From: Pseudomonas oryzihabitans
GTDB taxonomy: Bacteria; Pseudomonadota; Gammaproteobacteria; Pseudomonadales; Pseudomonadaceae
DNA: 64,000 nucleotides
Assembly (NCBI RefSeq): GCF_006384975.1
Contig: NZ_CP021645.1
Span: 4,554,001 to 4,618,000, forward strand
Direction of reading: 5' to 3'
The notes beneath the pieces are model-generated. The model searched no databases and was not told the origin of the DNA. It worked only from the letters and a program-made list of their open reading frames with translations. How positions within the stretch are numbered: the first letter of the stretch is position 1; every line of letters begins with the position of its first letter. Shown piece by piece: positions 28,524-37,393 of the stretch. A program made the position numbers and the translations under genes.

Positions 28524-29186
28524 CTAGCGGGTCAGGCTCAGGCGTCGCTCCAGCTGGCGCAGCAGCAGGGCGATGACGTAGCAGGTGAGGATGTAGAGGG
28601 CGCTGGTCACCAGCCAGGTCTCGATGACCCGGTAGCTTTCCAGGTTGATCTTGCGCGCCTGGTAGGTCAGCTCCGGCACGGCGATGGCCGCCGCCAGGGA
28701 GGTGTCCTTGAACAGCGAGATGAAGCTGTTGGAAAGCGACGGCAGCACGTTGCGCAGCATCACCGGAATGATGACGTAGGCCTTGATCTGCCACTCGCGC
28801 AGGCCGATTGCCAGGCCCGCCTCGCGCTGGCCCTTGGGAATGGCCATGAGCCCGCCGCGAAACACCTCGGCCAGGTAGGCCCCGGCATAGAGCGCCAGGG
28901 TGATGAGAAAGGAGCTGAGCTTGTCCAGGCGGATGCCGACGCTGGGCAGGGCGAAGTACAGCAGCAGGATCAGCACCAGGATCGGGGTGTTGCGCACCAG
29001 GGTGACATAGCCCCCCGCCAGCCAGCGCAGCGCCCGCACTGGCGAGAGCAGGGCGAAGGCGGTGGCCAGGCCGATCAGGCAGCCGATGGCGATGCCCACC
29101 AGCGCCAGCTGCAAGCCGAGGGCGAGCCCGGCCAGCAAATGGTCCAGGTTCTGCCACACGGGGGCGAAGTTGAGGGTGTAGTTCAT
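28524..29186 (-). CDS. Polar amino-acid ABC transporter permease
   Basis: This 220-residue inner-membrane permease is of the HisM/GltJ type with about five membrane segments. The EAA loop reads GQREAGLAIGLREWQ. It is the first permease after the binding-protein gene, which ends 48 bases upstream. Confidence 0.92.
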   Translation of the reverse strand: MNYTLNFAPVWQNLDHLLAGLALGLQLALVGIAIGCLIGLATAFALLSPVRALRWLAGGYVTLVRNTPILVLILLLYFALPSVGIRLDKLSSFLITLALYAGAYLAEVFRGGLMAIPKGQREAGLAIGLREWQIKAYVIIPVMLRNVLPSLSNSFISLFKDTSLAAAIAVPELTYQARKINLESYRVIETWLVTSALYILTCYVIALLLRQLERRLSLTR

Positions 29187-29234
29187 GCTCGACGTCTACC
29201 TAGAGGGCGCGGACGAGCCGCGCCGGGGCCAGGA

Positions 29235-30071
29235 TCACTTGAACTCGACGGGGAAGCCGATCGCCGGGGAGGGCAGCTCGACGCCGAACCACTTCTTGAA
29301 GGACGCCTGATAGGTGGGGAATTCCACACCGGTCATGGCCTCGTGCAGGGCGGTATTGACGAAGTTCAGCCAGTCCTGGTCGCCGCGCTTGACCGCGCAG
29401 GCGTAGGTCTGGGGGCTCCAGGCATAGTCGGGCGAGCGGTAGCGGCCGGGATTCTGGGTCATCAGGTACTTGACCGAGGACTGGTCGGTGGCCACGGCGT
29501 CGGCGCGGCCGGTGCCCAGGGCTTGGTAGAGCAGGTCGACGCTGTCGTACTGGTCGACCTTGGCCTGGGGCAGCGCCTGGTGCACCAGTTCCTCGGCATA
29601 GACATTCTGCAGCACGGCCACGGTCAGGTCGCCCTTGGCCGCCTTGAGATCCTCGAGCTGCTGGTAGCGGCTGTTGGCCGGCAACAGCAGGGCCACGCCT
29701 TCGCGGTAGTAGGGCAGGGTGAAGGCCACCTGCTGGGCGCGGCTGGCGGTCACGGTGATGAACTGGCAGCTGATGTCGACCTTGTCGGTGAGCAGGTTGG
29801 GGATGCGCGCATCCGAGCCCTGGACGACGAACTCGACCTTTTCCGGATCGTTGAACAGACCCTTGGCGATGACCTTGGAGATATCAATATCGAAGCCCTG
29901 CAACTTGCCGTCGGCGCCCTGGAAGTGCCAGGGGGCGTTGGTGCTGCCGGTGCCCACCACCAGATGGCCGCGCTTGAGCACGTCGTCCAGCTTGGCGGCC
30001 TGGGCGCCAGCCATCGCCACCAGACCAGCCAGTAGCGCCAGTGCCTTCCACCCCTTCGTCTTGCTCATCAT
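29235..30071 (-). CDS. Amino-acid ABC transporter periplasmic binding protein
   Basis: This 278-residue binding protein of the solute-binding family 3 has a signal peptide (about 1-25, cleaved near AQA-AK). The mature part has the fold's typical GFDIDISKVIAKGL and DARIPNLLTDKVDISC segments. It opens the seven-gene operon: binding protein, two permeases, ATPase, RidA, IclR, DSD1-like enzyme. AAGGAG precedes the ATG by seven bases, and tandem palindromes lie just upstream of that. Confidence 0.92.
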   Translation of the reverse strand: MMSKTKGWKALALLAGLVAMAGAQAAKLDDVLKRGHLVVGTGSTNAPWHFQGADGKLQGFDIDISKVIAKGLFNDPEKVEFVVQGSDARIPNLLTDKVDISCQFITVTASRAQQVAFTLPYYREGVALLLPANSRYQQLEDLKAAKGDLTVAVLQNVYAEELVHQALPQAKVDQYDSVDLLYQALGTGRADAVATDQSSVKYLMTQNPGRYRSPDYAWSPQTYACAVKRGDQDWLNFVNTALHEAMTGVEFPTYQASFKKWFGVELPSPAIGFPVEFK

Positions 30072-30402
30072 CTCGTTGCTCCTTTTTCCGTTATAGCGGA
30101 ATTATGTTCGTAACAACGGAATAGGTTGCAGTGACTGTGCCATCTCTTCGCATGGCGTTGCAAATCAAGGGCTTGGCTTGGGCGTGCAGGCGCAGGGGCG
30201 GCCATCGCTCAGGGGGATGGCACCGAGAGGTGGCGGAAGGTAACGAAGGTGCACCAGGCCGAGGCGTTACCGGGGCGCGAGTTCAGGCGGCGGGAAAAGG
30301 CTAAGGTCGCGGCCGAGCATCCGTGGGAGGTGCCCAACTGTGGATAGGAAGGGAGTCTTCGGGTAGGCCGTCCAGAATCAGGGTGCCGCGAGTAGACAGG
30401 CC
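30072..30402. other. Upstream region of the ABC-RidA-DSD1 operon
   Basis: This 331-base intergenic segment should hold the promoter of the minus-strand operon. Near the operon end it has two related palindromes (30086-30122). I see no gene in the rest; it lies before the decayed chemoreceptor gene on the plus strand. Confidence 0.5.
30086..30122. promoter_or_regulatory. Tandem palindromes, candidate IclR operator
   Basis: TTCCGTTATAGCGGAAT (from 30086) and GTTCGTAACAACGGAAT (from 30106) are related near-palindromes whose starts are 20 bases apart, about two helical turns. The first keeps TTCCG and CGGAA half-sites. They lie directly upstream of the ribosome site of the binding-protein gene. 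Assignment to the operon's IclR regulator is inferred from position and symmetry. Confidence 0.55.
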
Positions 30403-30957
30403 ATGCAGGGGAGCACCTTCGGGGCGTGGAGCGAGCAACTGATCCAAACGCTCAACTTCTTCTATTACGTTTCGGCCACCTCCGGCCTGGCGCTGGATTC
30501 CGACTACGCCAGCCTGTTTCTCATCGACATCACCTCCGTGCGCCTGCCACGGGAGCTGAACTTCATCGGTCAGTTGCGCGGGCTGGCGTTCGGGCTGAAT
30601 GCGACCGATAGCCTGGACCCAGCCAGCCAGCCAGCCAGCCAGCCAGCCGGCCTGAACCTGACGCGCAGCGTCGTGCGCGAGGAGTGCCAGGCCGCCGAGG
30701 AGCTGGAGAAGGGGCTCGGACTGCTGGCGCGACAGGCCGAGACCGATCAGGTGGCCATCGCCATCACCGAGATGACCGCCAGCGTGGCGGACGTCGCCAG
30801 CAACACCGAGGACATCAACCGCAACACCACGGGCATCCGCTCCAGTACCGTGCAGGTGCTGAGTAGGATCGAGTCCGACGCCAGCACTGCCGAGCGCCTG
30901 GCCGGCCTGTCGCAGAATCTGCGTAGCGTGGTCTCACGCTTCCGCCTCAGCGCCTGA
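30403..30957 (+). pseudogene. Decayed methyl-accepting chemotaxis protein
   Basis: This 184-codon open frame joins pieces of a chemoreceptor. Residues 20-65 (SGLALDSDYASLFLID...LPRELNFIGQLRGL) resemble the periplasmic sensor of pseudomonad MCPs. Residues 118-140 (AIAITEMTASVADVASN) match the signalling domain, and the end (LSQNLRSVVSRFRL) matches the C-terminus. The transmembrane segments, HAMP domain and the signalling hairpin tip are missing, so it cannot be a working receptor. A (CCAG)7 repeat lies at the junction. It may still be translated as a small fragment. Confidence 0.75.
30619..30646 (+). repeat. Tetranucleotide repeat (CCAG)7
   Basis: Seven perfect CCAG units lie inside the decayed chemoreceptor frame and encode an alternating Ala-Ser-Gln-Pro run. 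A tract of this kind can slip and change frame. Because the host gene is already broken, this is probably a by-product of decay and not a phase switch. Confidence 0.9.
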
Positions 30958-31016
30958 TCGCGCCGCTCATCGGCCGGTCCCGAGCGGCGCTTTACAGGCT
31001 TGGCTTCTGTGCATAA

Positions 31017-31032
31017 CTGTATATATAGACAG
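31017..31032. promoter_or_regulatory. LexA box upstream of umuDC
   Basis: CTGTATATATAGACAG matches the E. coli-type LexA consensus (CTGTATATATATACAG) at 15 of 16 positions. It lies 22 bases before the umuD start, so it should overlap the promoter and place umuDC in the SOS regulon. Confidence 0.9.
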
Positions 31033-31054
31033 TTATTTGCAGGAGCACCTTGTC

Positions 31055-31486
31055 ATGCCCGTTACCGTCCTGGGTCCGCTGGCGTCCTCGGCGACCCAGT
31101 TGCCGCTCTATGAGTTTCGTCTGCCGTGCGGCTTCCCTTCGCCGGCCCAGGATCATCTGGAACGCCAGGTCTCGCTGGACGAATTGGTCGACCTGCGCGC
31201 GCCCCACACCTATGTCATCCAGGTCAGCGGCGACAGCATGACCGGTGTGGGCATCTTTCCCGGTGACCTGGTCATCGTCGACCGGGCGCGTCCGGCGCGG
31301 GTAGGGGACATCGTGGTAGCGGTGCGCGACCGCGAGCCCACCCTCAAGCGCCTGGGTCGGCGCGGCGCGCATTTCGTCTTGCTGGCGGAGAATCCGGCCT
31401 ATGCGCCCCTGATCATCGGCGAGCGCGACGACTTCGAGGTCTGGGGCGTGGCGACCCATGGCCTGCGGCGCTTCGGCCATGGCTGA
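31055..31486 (+). CDS. umuD: DNA polymerase V subunit UmuD
   Basis: UmuD self-cleaves on RecA filaments to UmuD', which joins UmuC to form the translesion polymerase Pol V. The 143-residue protein has the cleavage site Cys25-Gly26 (LPCGFPS), the catalytic Ser61 (GDSMTG) and Lys98 (TLKRLG), all in the expected spacing. The ATG at 31055 has AGGAG upstream. The LexA box lies before it, and it overlaps umuC. Confidence 0.95.
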   Translation: MPVTVLGPLASSATQLPLYEFRLPCGFPSPAQDHLERQVSLDELVDLRAPHTYVIQVSGDSMTGVGIFPGDLVIVDRARPARVGDIVVAVRDREPTLKRLGRRGAHFVLLAENPAYAPLIIGERDDFEVWGVATHGLRRFGHG

Positions 31487-32750
31487 GTCGATGCTGGCGC
31501 TGATCGACTGCAACGCCTTCTATTGCAGCTGCGAACGGGTCTTCCGCCCCGATCTCGCCGAACGGGCGGTGGTGGTGCTCTCCAACAACGACGGTTGCGT
31601 GATCGCCCGTTCGCCCGAGGCCAAGTGCCTGGGCATCGCCATGGCCGCGCCCTGGTTCCAGGTGCGGGAATTGGCGCAACAGGGCCAGGTGACGGCCTTC
31701 AGCTCCAACTATGCCCTCTATGGCGACCTCAGCGACCGGGTGATGCGCACCCTGGCCACCCTGGTGCCACGGCTGGAGCGCTACAGCATCGACGAGGTGT
31801 TCGCCGATCTGAGCGGCTTGCGCGAACCGCTGGACGCCCTCGCTCATCGTTTGCAGGCGCGGGTGCAGAAGTGGACGGGCATCCCGGTCAGCGTCGGCAT
31901 CGCCGGGACCAAGACCCTGGCCAAGCTGGCCAATGCCGCGGCCAAGCGCTGGCCCGAGCGGACCGGCGGGGTGCTCGATCTGCGCGAGCCGGCGGTGCGG
32001 GACTGGGTGCTCAAGCATTCGCCCATCGAAGACGTCTGGGGGGTTGGCCGGCGCCTGGCGGCGCGACTGCGGGTGGATGGCGTGACCACGGCCTGGGAGC
32101 TGGCGCAGCAGGATGCCTGGTCGCTCCGCCAGCGCTACAGCGTGGTGCTGGAAAAGACCGCCCGGGAGCTGCGCGGCCTGGCTTGCCTGAGTCTGGAAGA
32201 GACGGAAGCGCCGCGCCAGACGATCTGCAGCAGCCGCATGTTCGGCCGGCGGCAATACCAGTTCGGTGCCCTGGCCGAGGCGGTGGCCAGCTACACCGCC
32301 CGCGCCGCGGAAAAGCTGCGCGCCCAGGGGTCGCTGTGCCGGGCGCTGAGGGTCAGCATCCAGACCGGCATGCACGGCGCCGACGAGGGGCGTTACGCCA
32401 ACGCCGCCTTGCTCAATCTGCCCGCGCCCAGCGATGACACCCGGGTGCTCAACGATTACGCCCAGTCCGGCTTGCGCGAGATCTTTCGCGATGGCTTCGG
32501 CTATGCCAAGGCGGAAGTCCTGCTGCTCGATCTCTGCCCGCGCCAGGCGCTGGCGGCGGATCTCTTCACCGCCATCCCGGACCCCGCCGCGACCCGGCTG
32601 ATGGCGACCCTGGACGCCATCAACGGCAAGTTCGGCCGCGAGACCCTGAGACCCGCGCGCATCCCTCGCGACCCCGCCTGGCAGATGCGCCGCGATCTGC
32701 TCAGCCCGCGCTATACCACCCGGCTGGACGAACTCTGGACGGTGCGGTGA
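31479..32750 (+). CDS. umuC: DNA polymerase V catalytic subunit UmuC
   Basis: UmuC is the Y-family error-prone polymerase of Pol V. The 423-residue protein shows the palm acidic motifs: ALIDCNAFYCSCE near the start and YSIDEVFADL about residue 100. The helix-hairpin-helix part and little finger follow, with a DUF4113 C-terminus. The start at 31479 overlaps the umuD stop; an ATG 21 bases earlier is also in frame. SOS control comes from the umuD box. Confidence 0.94.
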   Translation: MAESMLALIDCNAFYCSCERVFRPDLAERAVVVLSNNDGCVIARSPEAKCLGIAMAAPWFQVRELAQQGQVTAFSSNYALYGDLSDRVMRTLATLVPRLERYSIDEVFADLSGLREPLDALAHRLQARVQKWTGIPVSVGIAGTKTLAKLANAAAKRWPERTGGVLDLREPAVRDWVLKHSPIEDVWGVGRRLAARLRVDGVTTAWELAQQDAWSLRQRYSVVLEKTARELRGLACLSLEETEAPRQTICSSRMFGRRQYQFGALAEAVASYTARAAEKLRAQGSLCRALRVSIQTGMHGADEGRYANAALLNLPAPSDDTRVLNDYAQSGLREIFRDGFGYAKAEVLLLDLCPRQALAADLFTAIPDPAATRLMATLDAINGKFGRETLRPARIPRDPAWQMRRDLLSPRYTTRLDELWTVR

Positions 32751-32768
32751 GCCTTATCTGTCGGGTGG

Positions 32769-34142
32769 TCAGGCCGCCCGCCGCCGCTGCCAGGCATAGC
32801 CCACGCCCAGCAGCAGGAACCACAGCGGACTGGCCAGTAGCGCCTGGCGGGTGTCCTCCTGCAGGGTCAGCAGCACCAGCACCGCGGCAAAGAAGGCCAG
32901 CACGGCGTAGCACACCCAGCGCCCACCGGGCAGGCGGAAGGTCGAGGCGGCATGGCGCTCCGGACGGTTACGGCGGTAGGCCAGCCAAGCCAGCAGGATC
33001 AGTGACCAGACGAACATGAACAGCACCGCTGCCAGGGTGGTGACCAGGGTGAAGGCGGTGACCAGGTTGGGGATCAGATAGATCAGCAGCGTACCCAGCA
33101 GCAGGCACAGGCAGGACAGCAGCAGTCCGCGCGCCGGCACCGCTGCCCGCGACAGGCGGGTGAGGCCGCGCGGCGCATGGCCTTCGCGGGCCAGGCCATA
33201 AAGCATCCGGCTGGTCGAGAAGATGCCGCTGTTGGCCGAGGAGGTGGCCGAGGTCAGCACCACGAAATTGATCAGGCTGGCCGCCATGGGTACGCCGGCC
33301 AGCACGAAGAGTTCGACGAAGGGACTCTTGTCCGGCACCACCTGGCGCCAAGGCGTGACCGCCATGATCACCACCAGCGCCAGTACGTAGAACACCAGGA
33401 TGCGCAGCGGAATGGAGTTGATGGCACGCGGCAGGTTGCGCTGTGGATCGGCGGTTTCGGCGGCGGTGGTACCGACCAGCTCGATACCGACGAAGGCGAA
33501 CACCGCGATCTGGAAGCCGGCGAAGAAACCGCCCAGGCCCATGGGAAAGAAGCCGCCGTCGTTCCACAGATTGGCCAGGCTCGCGACGTTGCCGGAGGGC
33601 GATTGGAAACCCCAGAGCATCAGGCCGAAGCCGGTGACGATCAGGGCGCAGATGGCGACGATCTTGATCAGCGCGAACCAGAATTCCAGTTCGCCGAACA
33701 GGCGTACCGTCACCAGGTTGAGCCCCAGCAGGAGCAGCACGCAGAGCAGCGCCGGTATCCAGGGCGCCAGGCCCGGCAGCCAGAACTGGGCATAGGCGGC
33801 GATGGCGATGACATCGGCGATGGCGGTGACGATCCAGCAGAACCAGTAGGTCCAGCCGCAGAAGAAACCGGCCCAGGGTCCGAGCAGGTCGCTGCAGAAA
33901 TCGATGAAGGACTTGTATTCCAGATTCGACAGCAGCAGCTCGCCCAGGGCGCGCATGACGAAGAACAGCGCGCTGCCGATGATCAGGTAGACCAGCAGGA
34001 TCGAGGGCCCGGCCAGGGCGATGGTCTTGCCCGAGCCCATGAACAGACCGGTGCCGATGGCGCCGCCGATGGCGATCAGTTGCAGGTGACGGTTGGACAG
34101 GCTGCGTTGCAGCCCCTCGGGCGGAGTGGGTGACGCGGACAT
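32769..34142 (-). CDS. cycA: D-serine/D-alanine/glycine:proton symporter CycA
   Basis: This 457-residue APC-superfamily permease has about 12 transmembrane segments. It matches E. coli CycA in long stretches (QLIAIGGAIGTGLFMGSGKT, LLLSNLEYKSF, GIELVGTTAAET, SFVVLTSA-type core). It imports glycine, D-alanine and D-serine with protons. It lies only 5 kb from the DSD1-like D-amino-acid enzyme, though in a separate unit. A longer in-frame upstream reading has no homology. Confidence 0.92.
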   Translation of the reverse strand: MSASPTPPEGLQRSLSNRHLQLIAIGGAIGTGLFMGSGKTIALAGPSILLVYLIIGSALFFVMRALGELLLSNLEYKSFIDFCSDLLGPWAGFFCGWTYWFCWIVTAIADVIAIAAYAQFWLPGLAPWIPALLCVLLLLGLNLVTVRLFGELEFWFALIKIVAICALIVTGFGLMLWGFQSPSGNVASLANLWNDGGFFPMGLGGFFAGFQIAVFAFVGIELVGTTAAETADPQRNLPRAINSIPLRILVFYVLALVVIMAVTPWRQVVPDKSPFVELFVLAGVPMAASLINFVVLTSATSSANSGIFSTSRMLYGLAREGHAPRGLTRLSRAAVPARGLLLSCLCLLLGTLLIYLIPNLVTAFTLVTTLAAVLFMFVWSLILLAWLAYRRNRPERHAASTFRLPGGRWVCYAVLAFFAAVLVLLTLQEDTRQALLASPLWFLLLGVGYAWQRRRAA

Positions 34143-34373
34143 GACGAGCGGATACCTGGCAGAAACAGCGGGCGCCCACGGTAAGAGATGTACGCTCGGG
34201 GTGCCAGCCGTTTTGCCCGGACAGCATGCCGCAGGCCCGGCCGCCCCTCGTGAGCGAGTCGGCACCGTCGGTCGCGTGCAGGTCTGGTGGGTGGCCCCGT
34301 GCCTGTCTATCATGGGTGTCCGGTCCATTGCTGAGGATCCGGGCAGCCATGCGGTCCAGCAGCGCCTCTGCCA

Positions 34374-36563
34374 GTGAGTCCTCCCTTGTCCTACTTCGAA
34401 ACCTTCGCCTGGGAAATCACCCCGCTGGGCGCTCGCGACACCTGGTCTGCGGCGCTGGCAACCACCTACGAGTTGCTGATGGCGTCGCCCTTCGCCATGT
34501 GCGCCACCTGGGGGCCCGAGCAAACGCTGATCTACAACGCCGCCTATGCACCCTTTCTCGGCGCACGGCATCCCCAGGCGCTGGGCCAGCCGATCCACGA
34601 AGTCTGGGCCGAACTGTGGGACGAGATCGCCCCCCTCATCGAGCGGGCCCGCGCCGGCGAAGCGCTGCAGTTCGTCGACAAGCACTTCGTCATGACCCGC
34701 CATGGCTATGCGGAAGACACCTACTGGAGCTTTTCCTACAGCCCCCTGCGTGACGGCACTAACGCCGTCGGCATGCTCAACATCTCCACCGAGACCACCG
34801 CCAGTGTCCTCGCCCATCGCCAGCGCGACGTGGCGGAGGCCGCCTTGCGGCGGCACAACCTCAGCCTCGAACAGGAACTTTCCGCACGCATCGACGAACG
34901 CGACAGCGCCCGCGCCGCCGAGAGCAGCGTGCTAGCGGCTGCCGAGCGGGTGCAACTGGCCCTGGCCGCGGGTGCCATCATCGGCACCTGGTACTGGGAT
35001 TTGCCCACCGACAGATTCACCGTCGACGACGCCTTCGCCGTCAATTTCGGCCTCGATCCGGCGCTCGGGCGCGATGGCCTGAGCCTGGCGCAGGTGGTGG
35101 CCACCGTCCATCCGGACGACCAGACGGGGCTGGCCGCCGCCATCGCCGAGGTGATCGGCCGCGGCGGGCGCTATGCCCACCAGTACCGCGTGCGCCGTCG
35201 CGACGGCCGCTACTACTGGCTGGAAGCCAACGGCCACGTCGAGCTGGCGCCGGATGGCACCCCGTTGCGCTTTCCCGGCGTGCTGCTGGACGTGGATGCC
35301 CGGCGTGCCCTGACCGACGAGCGCGACCGCGCCCTGGCCGATCTGCGCGAACTCACCGCGACCCTGGAACAGCGCGTGGTGGAGCGCACCGAGGAACTCC
35401 GGCGTTCGGAAGAGGCGTTGCGCCAGGCGCAGAAAATGGAGGCCGTGGGCCAGCTCACCGGTGGCCTGGCCCACGATTTCAACAACCTGCTGGCGGGGAT
35501 CGCCGGCAGTCTCGACCTCATGAGCCTGCGCATCGGCCAGGGGCGTTTCACCGAACTGGAGAAATACCTGCTGGCCGCCCAGGGCAGTGCCAAGCGGGCG
35601 GCGGCCCTGACCCATCGGCTGCTGGCCTTCGCCCGCCGCCAGACCCTGGCGCCGGAGCCTACCGACGTCAACCAACTGGTGGGCGGCATGCTCGATCTGG
35701 TGCAGCGCACCGCGGGGCCGGCCATCCAGGTGCAGTTCATCAGCCTGCCGGATAACCAGCCGCTGCTGGTGGACCAGTCCCAGCTGGAGAATGCGCTGCT
35801 CAATCTGTGCATCAACGCGCGTGATGCCATGCCCACGGGCGGTCGCATCCTGATCGAGGCCAGCTATCACCAGGTGGATACCCAGAACGTACCCAGGTAC
35901 GAATTGGCGCCGGGCCGCTACCTGCACCTGAAGGTGACCGACACCGGCAGTGGCATGACCCCGGAGGTGGCTGCCAAGGCCTGCGAGCCCTTCTTCACCA
36001 CCAAGCCGATGGGGCAGGGCACGGGGCTGGGACTGTCGATGATCTACGGCTTCGCCCGCCAGTCTGGCGGCCAGCTGCGGTTGCGCTCGGTCCCCGGCGA
36101 AGGCACCACGGTCTGCCTCTACCTGCCGATCCGCCTGGCGGAAGGGTTGCAGCCGGTGCCCGTGCCGGGGGGCGTCATCGGCGCCCTGGAGGGCACTAAC
36201 GCCACCATCCTCGTGGTCGACGACGAACCCACGGTACGCATGCTGGTGACCGACCTGCTGCGCGAACTGGGCTACGTCATCATCGAGGCCGCCGACGGCG
36301 CCGCTGGCCTGGAAGTGCTGCAGTCCGATGCCCGCATCGACCTGCTGGTCACCGACGTCGGCCTACCCGGCGGCATGAACGGCCGCCAACTCGCCGATGC
36401 CGCCCGCGTCCACCGCCCGGCGCTCAAGGTGCTCTTCATTACCGGCTTCGCCGAAACCTCGCTGCTCAGCGACGACCACCTGGAGACCGGCATGGCCGTG
36501 CTGACCAAGCCCTTCGCGGTGGAGGCGCTGGCAACGCGGGTGAAGGGGTTGGTGGAGGGGTAG
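34374..36563 (+). CDS. PAS-containing hybrid sensor histidine kinase
   Basis: This 729-residue cytosolic hybrid kinase has an N-terminal GAF/PAS-like sensor (about 1-150), a PAS/PAC module (about 195-310), and a coiled linker. A HisKA domain follows with the phospho-His in [11 protein letters not shown] (about 365). A HATPase domain has N and G boxes ([24 protein letters not shown]), and a C-terminal receiver domain has phospho-Asp in VTDVGLPG. No membrane segments are visible. The likely start is GTG; the nearby ATG at 34349 is out of frame. No separate response regulator is adjacent. The signal is unknown. Confidence 0.9.
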   Translation: MSPPLSYFETFAWEITPLGARDTWSAALATTYELLMASPFAMCATWGPEQTLIYNAAYAPFLGARHPQALGQPIHEVWAELWDEIAPLIERARAGEALQFVDKHFVMTRHGYAEDTYWSFSYSPLRDGTNAVGMLNISTETTASVLAHRQRDVAEAALRRHNLSLEQELSARIDERDSARAAESSVLAAAERVQLALAAGAIIGTWYWDLPTDRFTVDDAFAVNFGLDPALGRDGLSLAQVVATVHPDDQTGLAAAIAEVIGRGGRYAHQYRVRRRDGRYYWLEANGHVELAPDGTPLRFPGVLLDVDARRALTDERDRALADLRELTATLEQRVVERTEELRRSEEALRQAQKMEAVGQLTGGLAHDFNNLLAGIAGSLDLMSLRIGQGRFTELEKYLLAAQGSAKRAAALTHRLLAFARRQTLAPEPTDVNQLVGGMLDLVQRTAGPAIQVQFISLPDNQPLLVDQSQLENALLNLCINARDAMPTGGRILIEASYHQVDTQNVPRYELAPGRYLHLKVTDTGSGMTPEVAAKACEPFFTTKPMGQGTGLGLSMIYGFARQSGGQLRLRSVPGEGTTVCLYLPIRLAEGLQPVPVPGGVIGALEGTNATILVVDDEPTVRMLVTDLLRELGYVIIEAADGAAGLEVLQSDARIDLLVTDVGLPGGMNGRQLADAARVHRPALKVLFITGFAETSLLSDDHLETGMAVLTKPFAVEALATRVKGLVEG

Positions 36564-36657
36564 GACGAGTCTGGCCGCGGATCGGCACGCTAGCCACAGG
36601 CAGTCGACCGTGAGGCCAGCCCCGCGCCGCCAGGTGATTCGGCGGCTGCACCGAGCA

Positions 36658-37374
36658 TCACTCGCCGATCTGCTCAACGAAGCGGCGCAGAATGCCGGTT
36701 GCCTCAGGCGTGGGGCCAAGCTCCAGACAGAGGCGCTCCAAGTCAAAGCCTTCTTCGATGAACAGCGTTCGCCGCCGCAGCAGGCAGGCTTTCATCAGGG
36801 CGGGAGTGAACTCGGGGTGAAATTGCACGGACAGGGCCGTGGGACTGTAGCGGATTATCTGGTGGGGATCGTGGTCGGTACCACCGAGTACCGTCGCGCC
36901 GGCGGGAGGAAGCAGCACGCTCTGCTCATGCGTCAGATAGGCGGGGAAACGGGACGCCGCTCGTGCAAGCAGCGGATCCTCGGCAGCATCAGCATTCAAG
37001 CAAACCAGACGCTGCCCGATTTCGCGGCCATCCGGATGGTAGTCCACCACGCCACCCAGGGCATCCGCCATCAATTGATGGCCGTAGCAGATACCCAGCA
37101 GAGGTAGTTCCAGCGCCATCGCCAGCCTGATCCAGGCGCCGATCCGTTCGCTCCAGGGCTCACGCTCGGTCACCATGCTCCAGGAGCCCGTGATCACCGC
37201 AGCTGCTATAGACGAAGGTAACGGCGGCGGCTGCTCCTCGACGTTGTAGACCGCGACCGGTCGCTGCAACTCGCCCAGGGCGGCCAGGATCCAGTCGGAC
37301 TGCTCCTGATGGACCTGCCGGATATCGGCAGGTGGTTTACCCATCTGGAAGATGGCAAGAGGTTTGGGTGGCAT
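36658..37374 (-). CDS. Class I glutamine amidotransferase-like protein
   Basis: This 238-residue stand-alone amidotransferase is of the GMP-synthase-like family. The nucleophile Cys lies in GICYGHQ (about residue 95) and the His-Glu pair in VQFHPEF. It would hydrolyse glutamine or a gamma-glutamyl compound. It lies 19 bases downstream of a nitrilase in the same direction, so the two probably act in one nitrile or amide pathway. Exact substrate unknown. Confidence 0.88.
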   Translation of the reverse strand: MPPKPLAIFQMGKPPADIRQVHQEQSDWILAALGELQRPVAVYNVEEQPPPLPSSIAAAVITGSWSMVTEREPWSERIGAWIRLAMALELPLLGICYGHQLMADALGGVVDYHPDGREIGQRLVCLNADAAEDPLLARAASRFPAYLTHEQSVLLPPAGATVLGGTDHDPHQIIRYSPTALSVQFHPEFTPALMKACLLRRRTLFIEEGFDLERLCLELGPTPEATGILRRFVEQIGE

Positions 37375-37393
37375 GAGGCTCAGAACCCTGGAT

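Noticed and set aside
28392..30035. A 547-residue plus-strand open frame across the ABC transporter genes
   Set aside because: Antisense shadow of the permease and binding-protein genes; repeated Gln/Gly/Ala/Asp content without any motif.
30090..30116. TTGTTA/TATAAC boxes on the minus strand as the operon promoter
   Set aside because: The spacing is 15 bases and the predicted start would fall within the ribosome site, so it cannot be the working promoter for a normal leader.
30619..30646. (CCAG)7 tract considered as part of a CRISPR array or phase-variable gene
   Set aside because: Units are four bases with no spacers, so not CRISPR; the host gene is already broken, so a phase switch is not supported.
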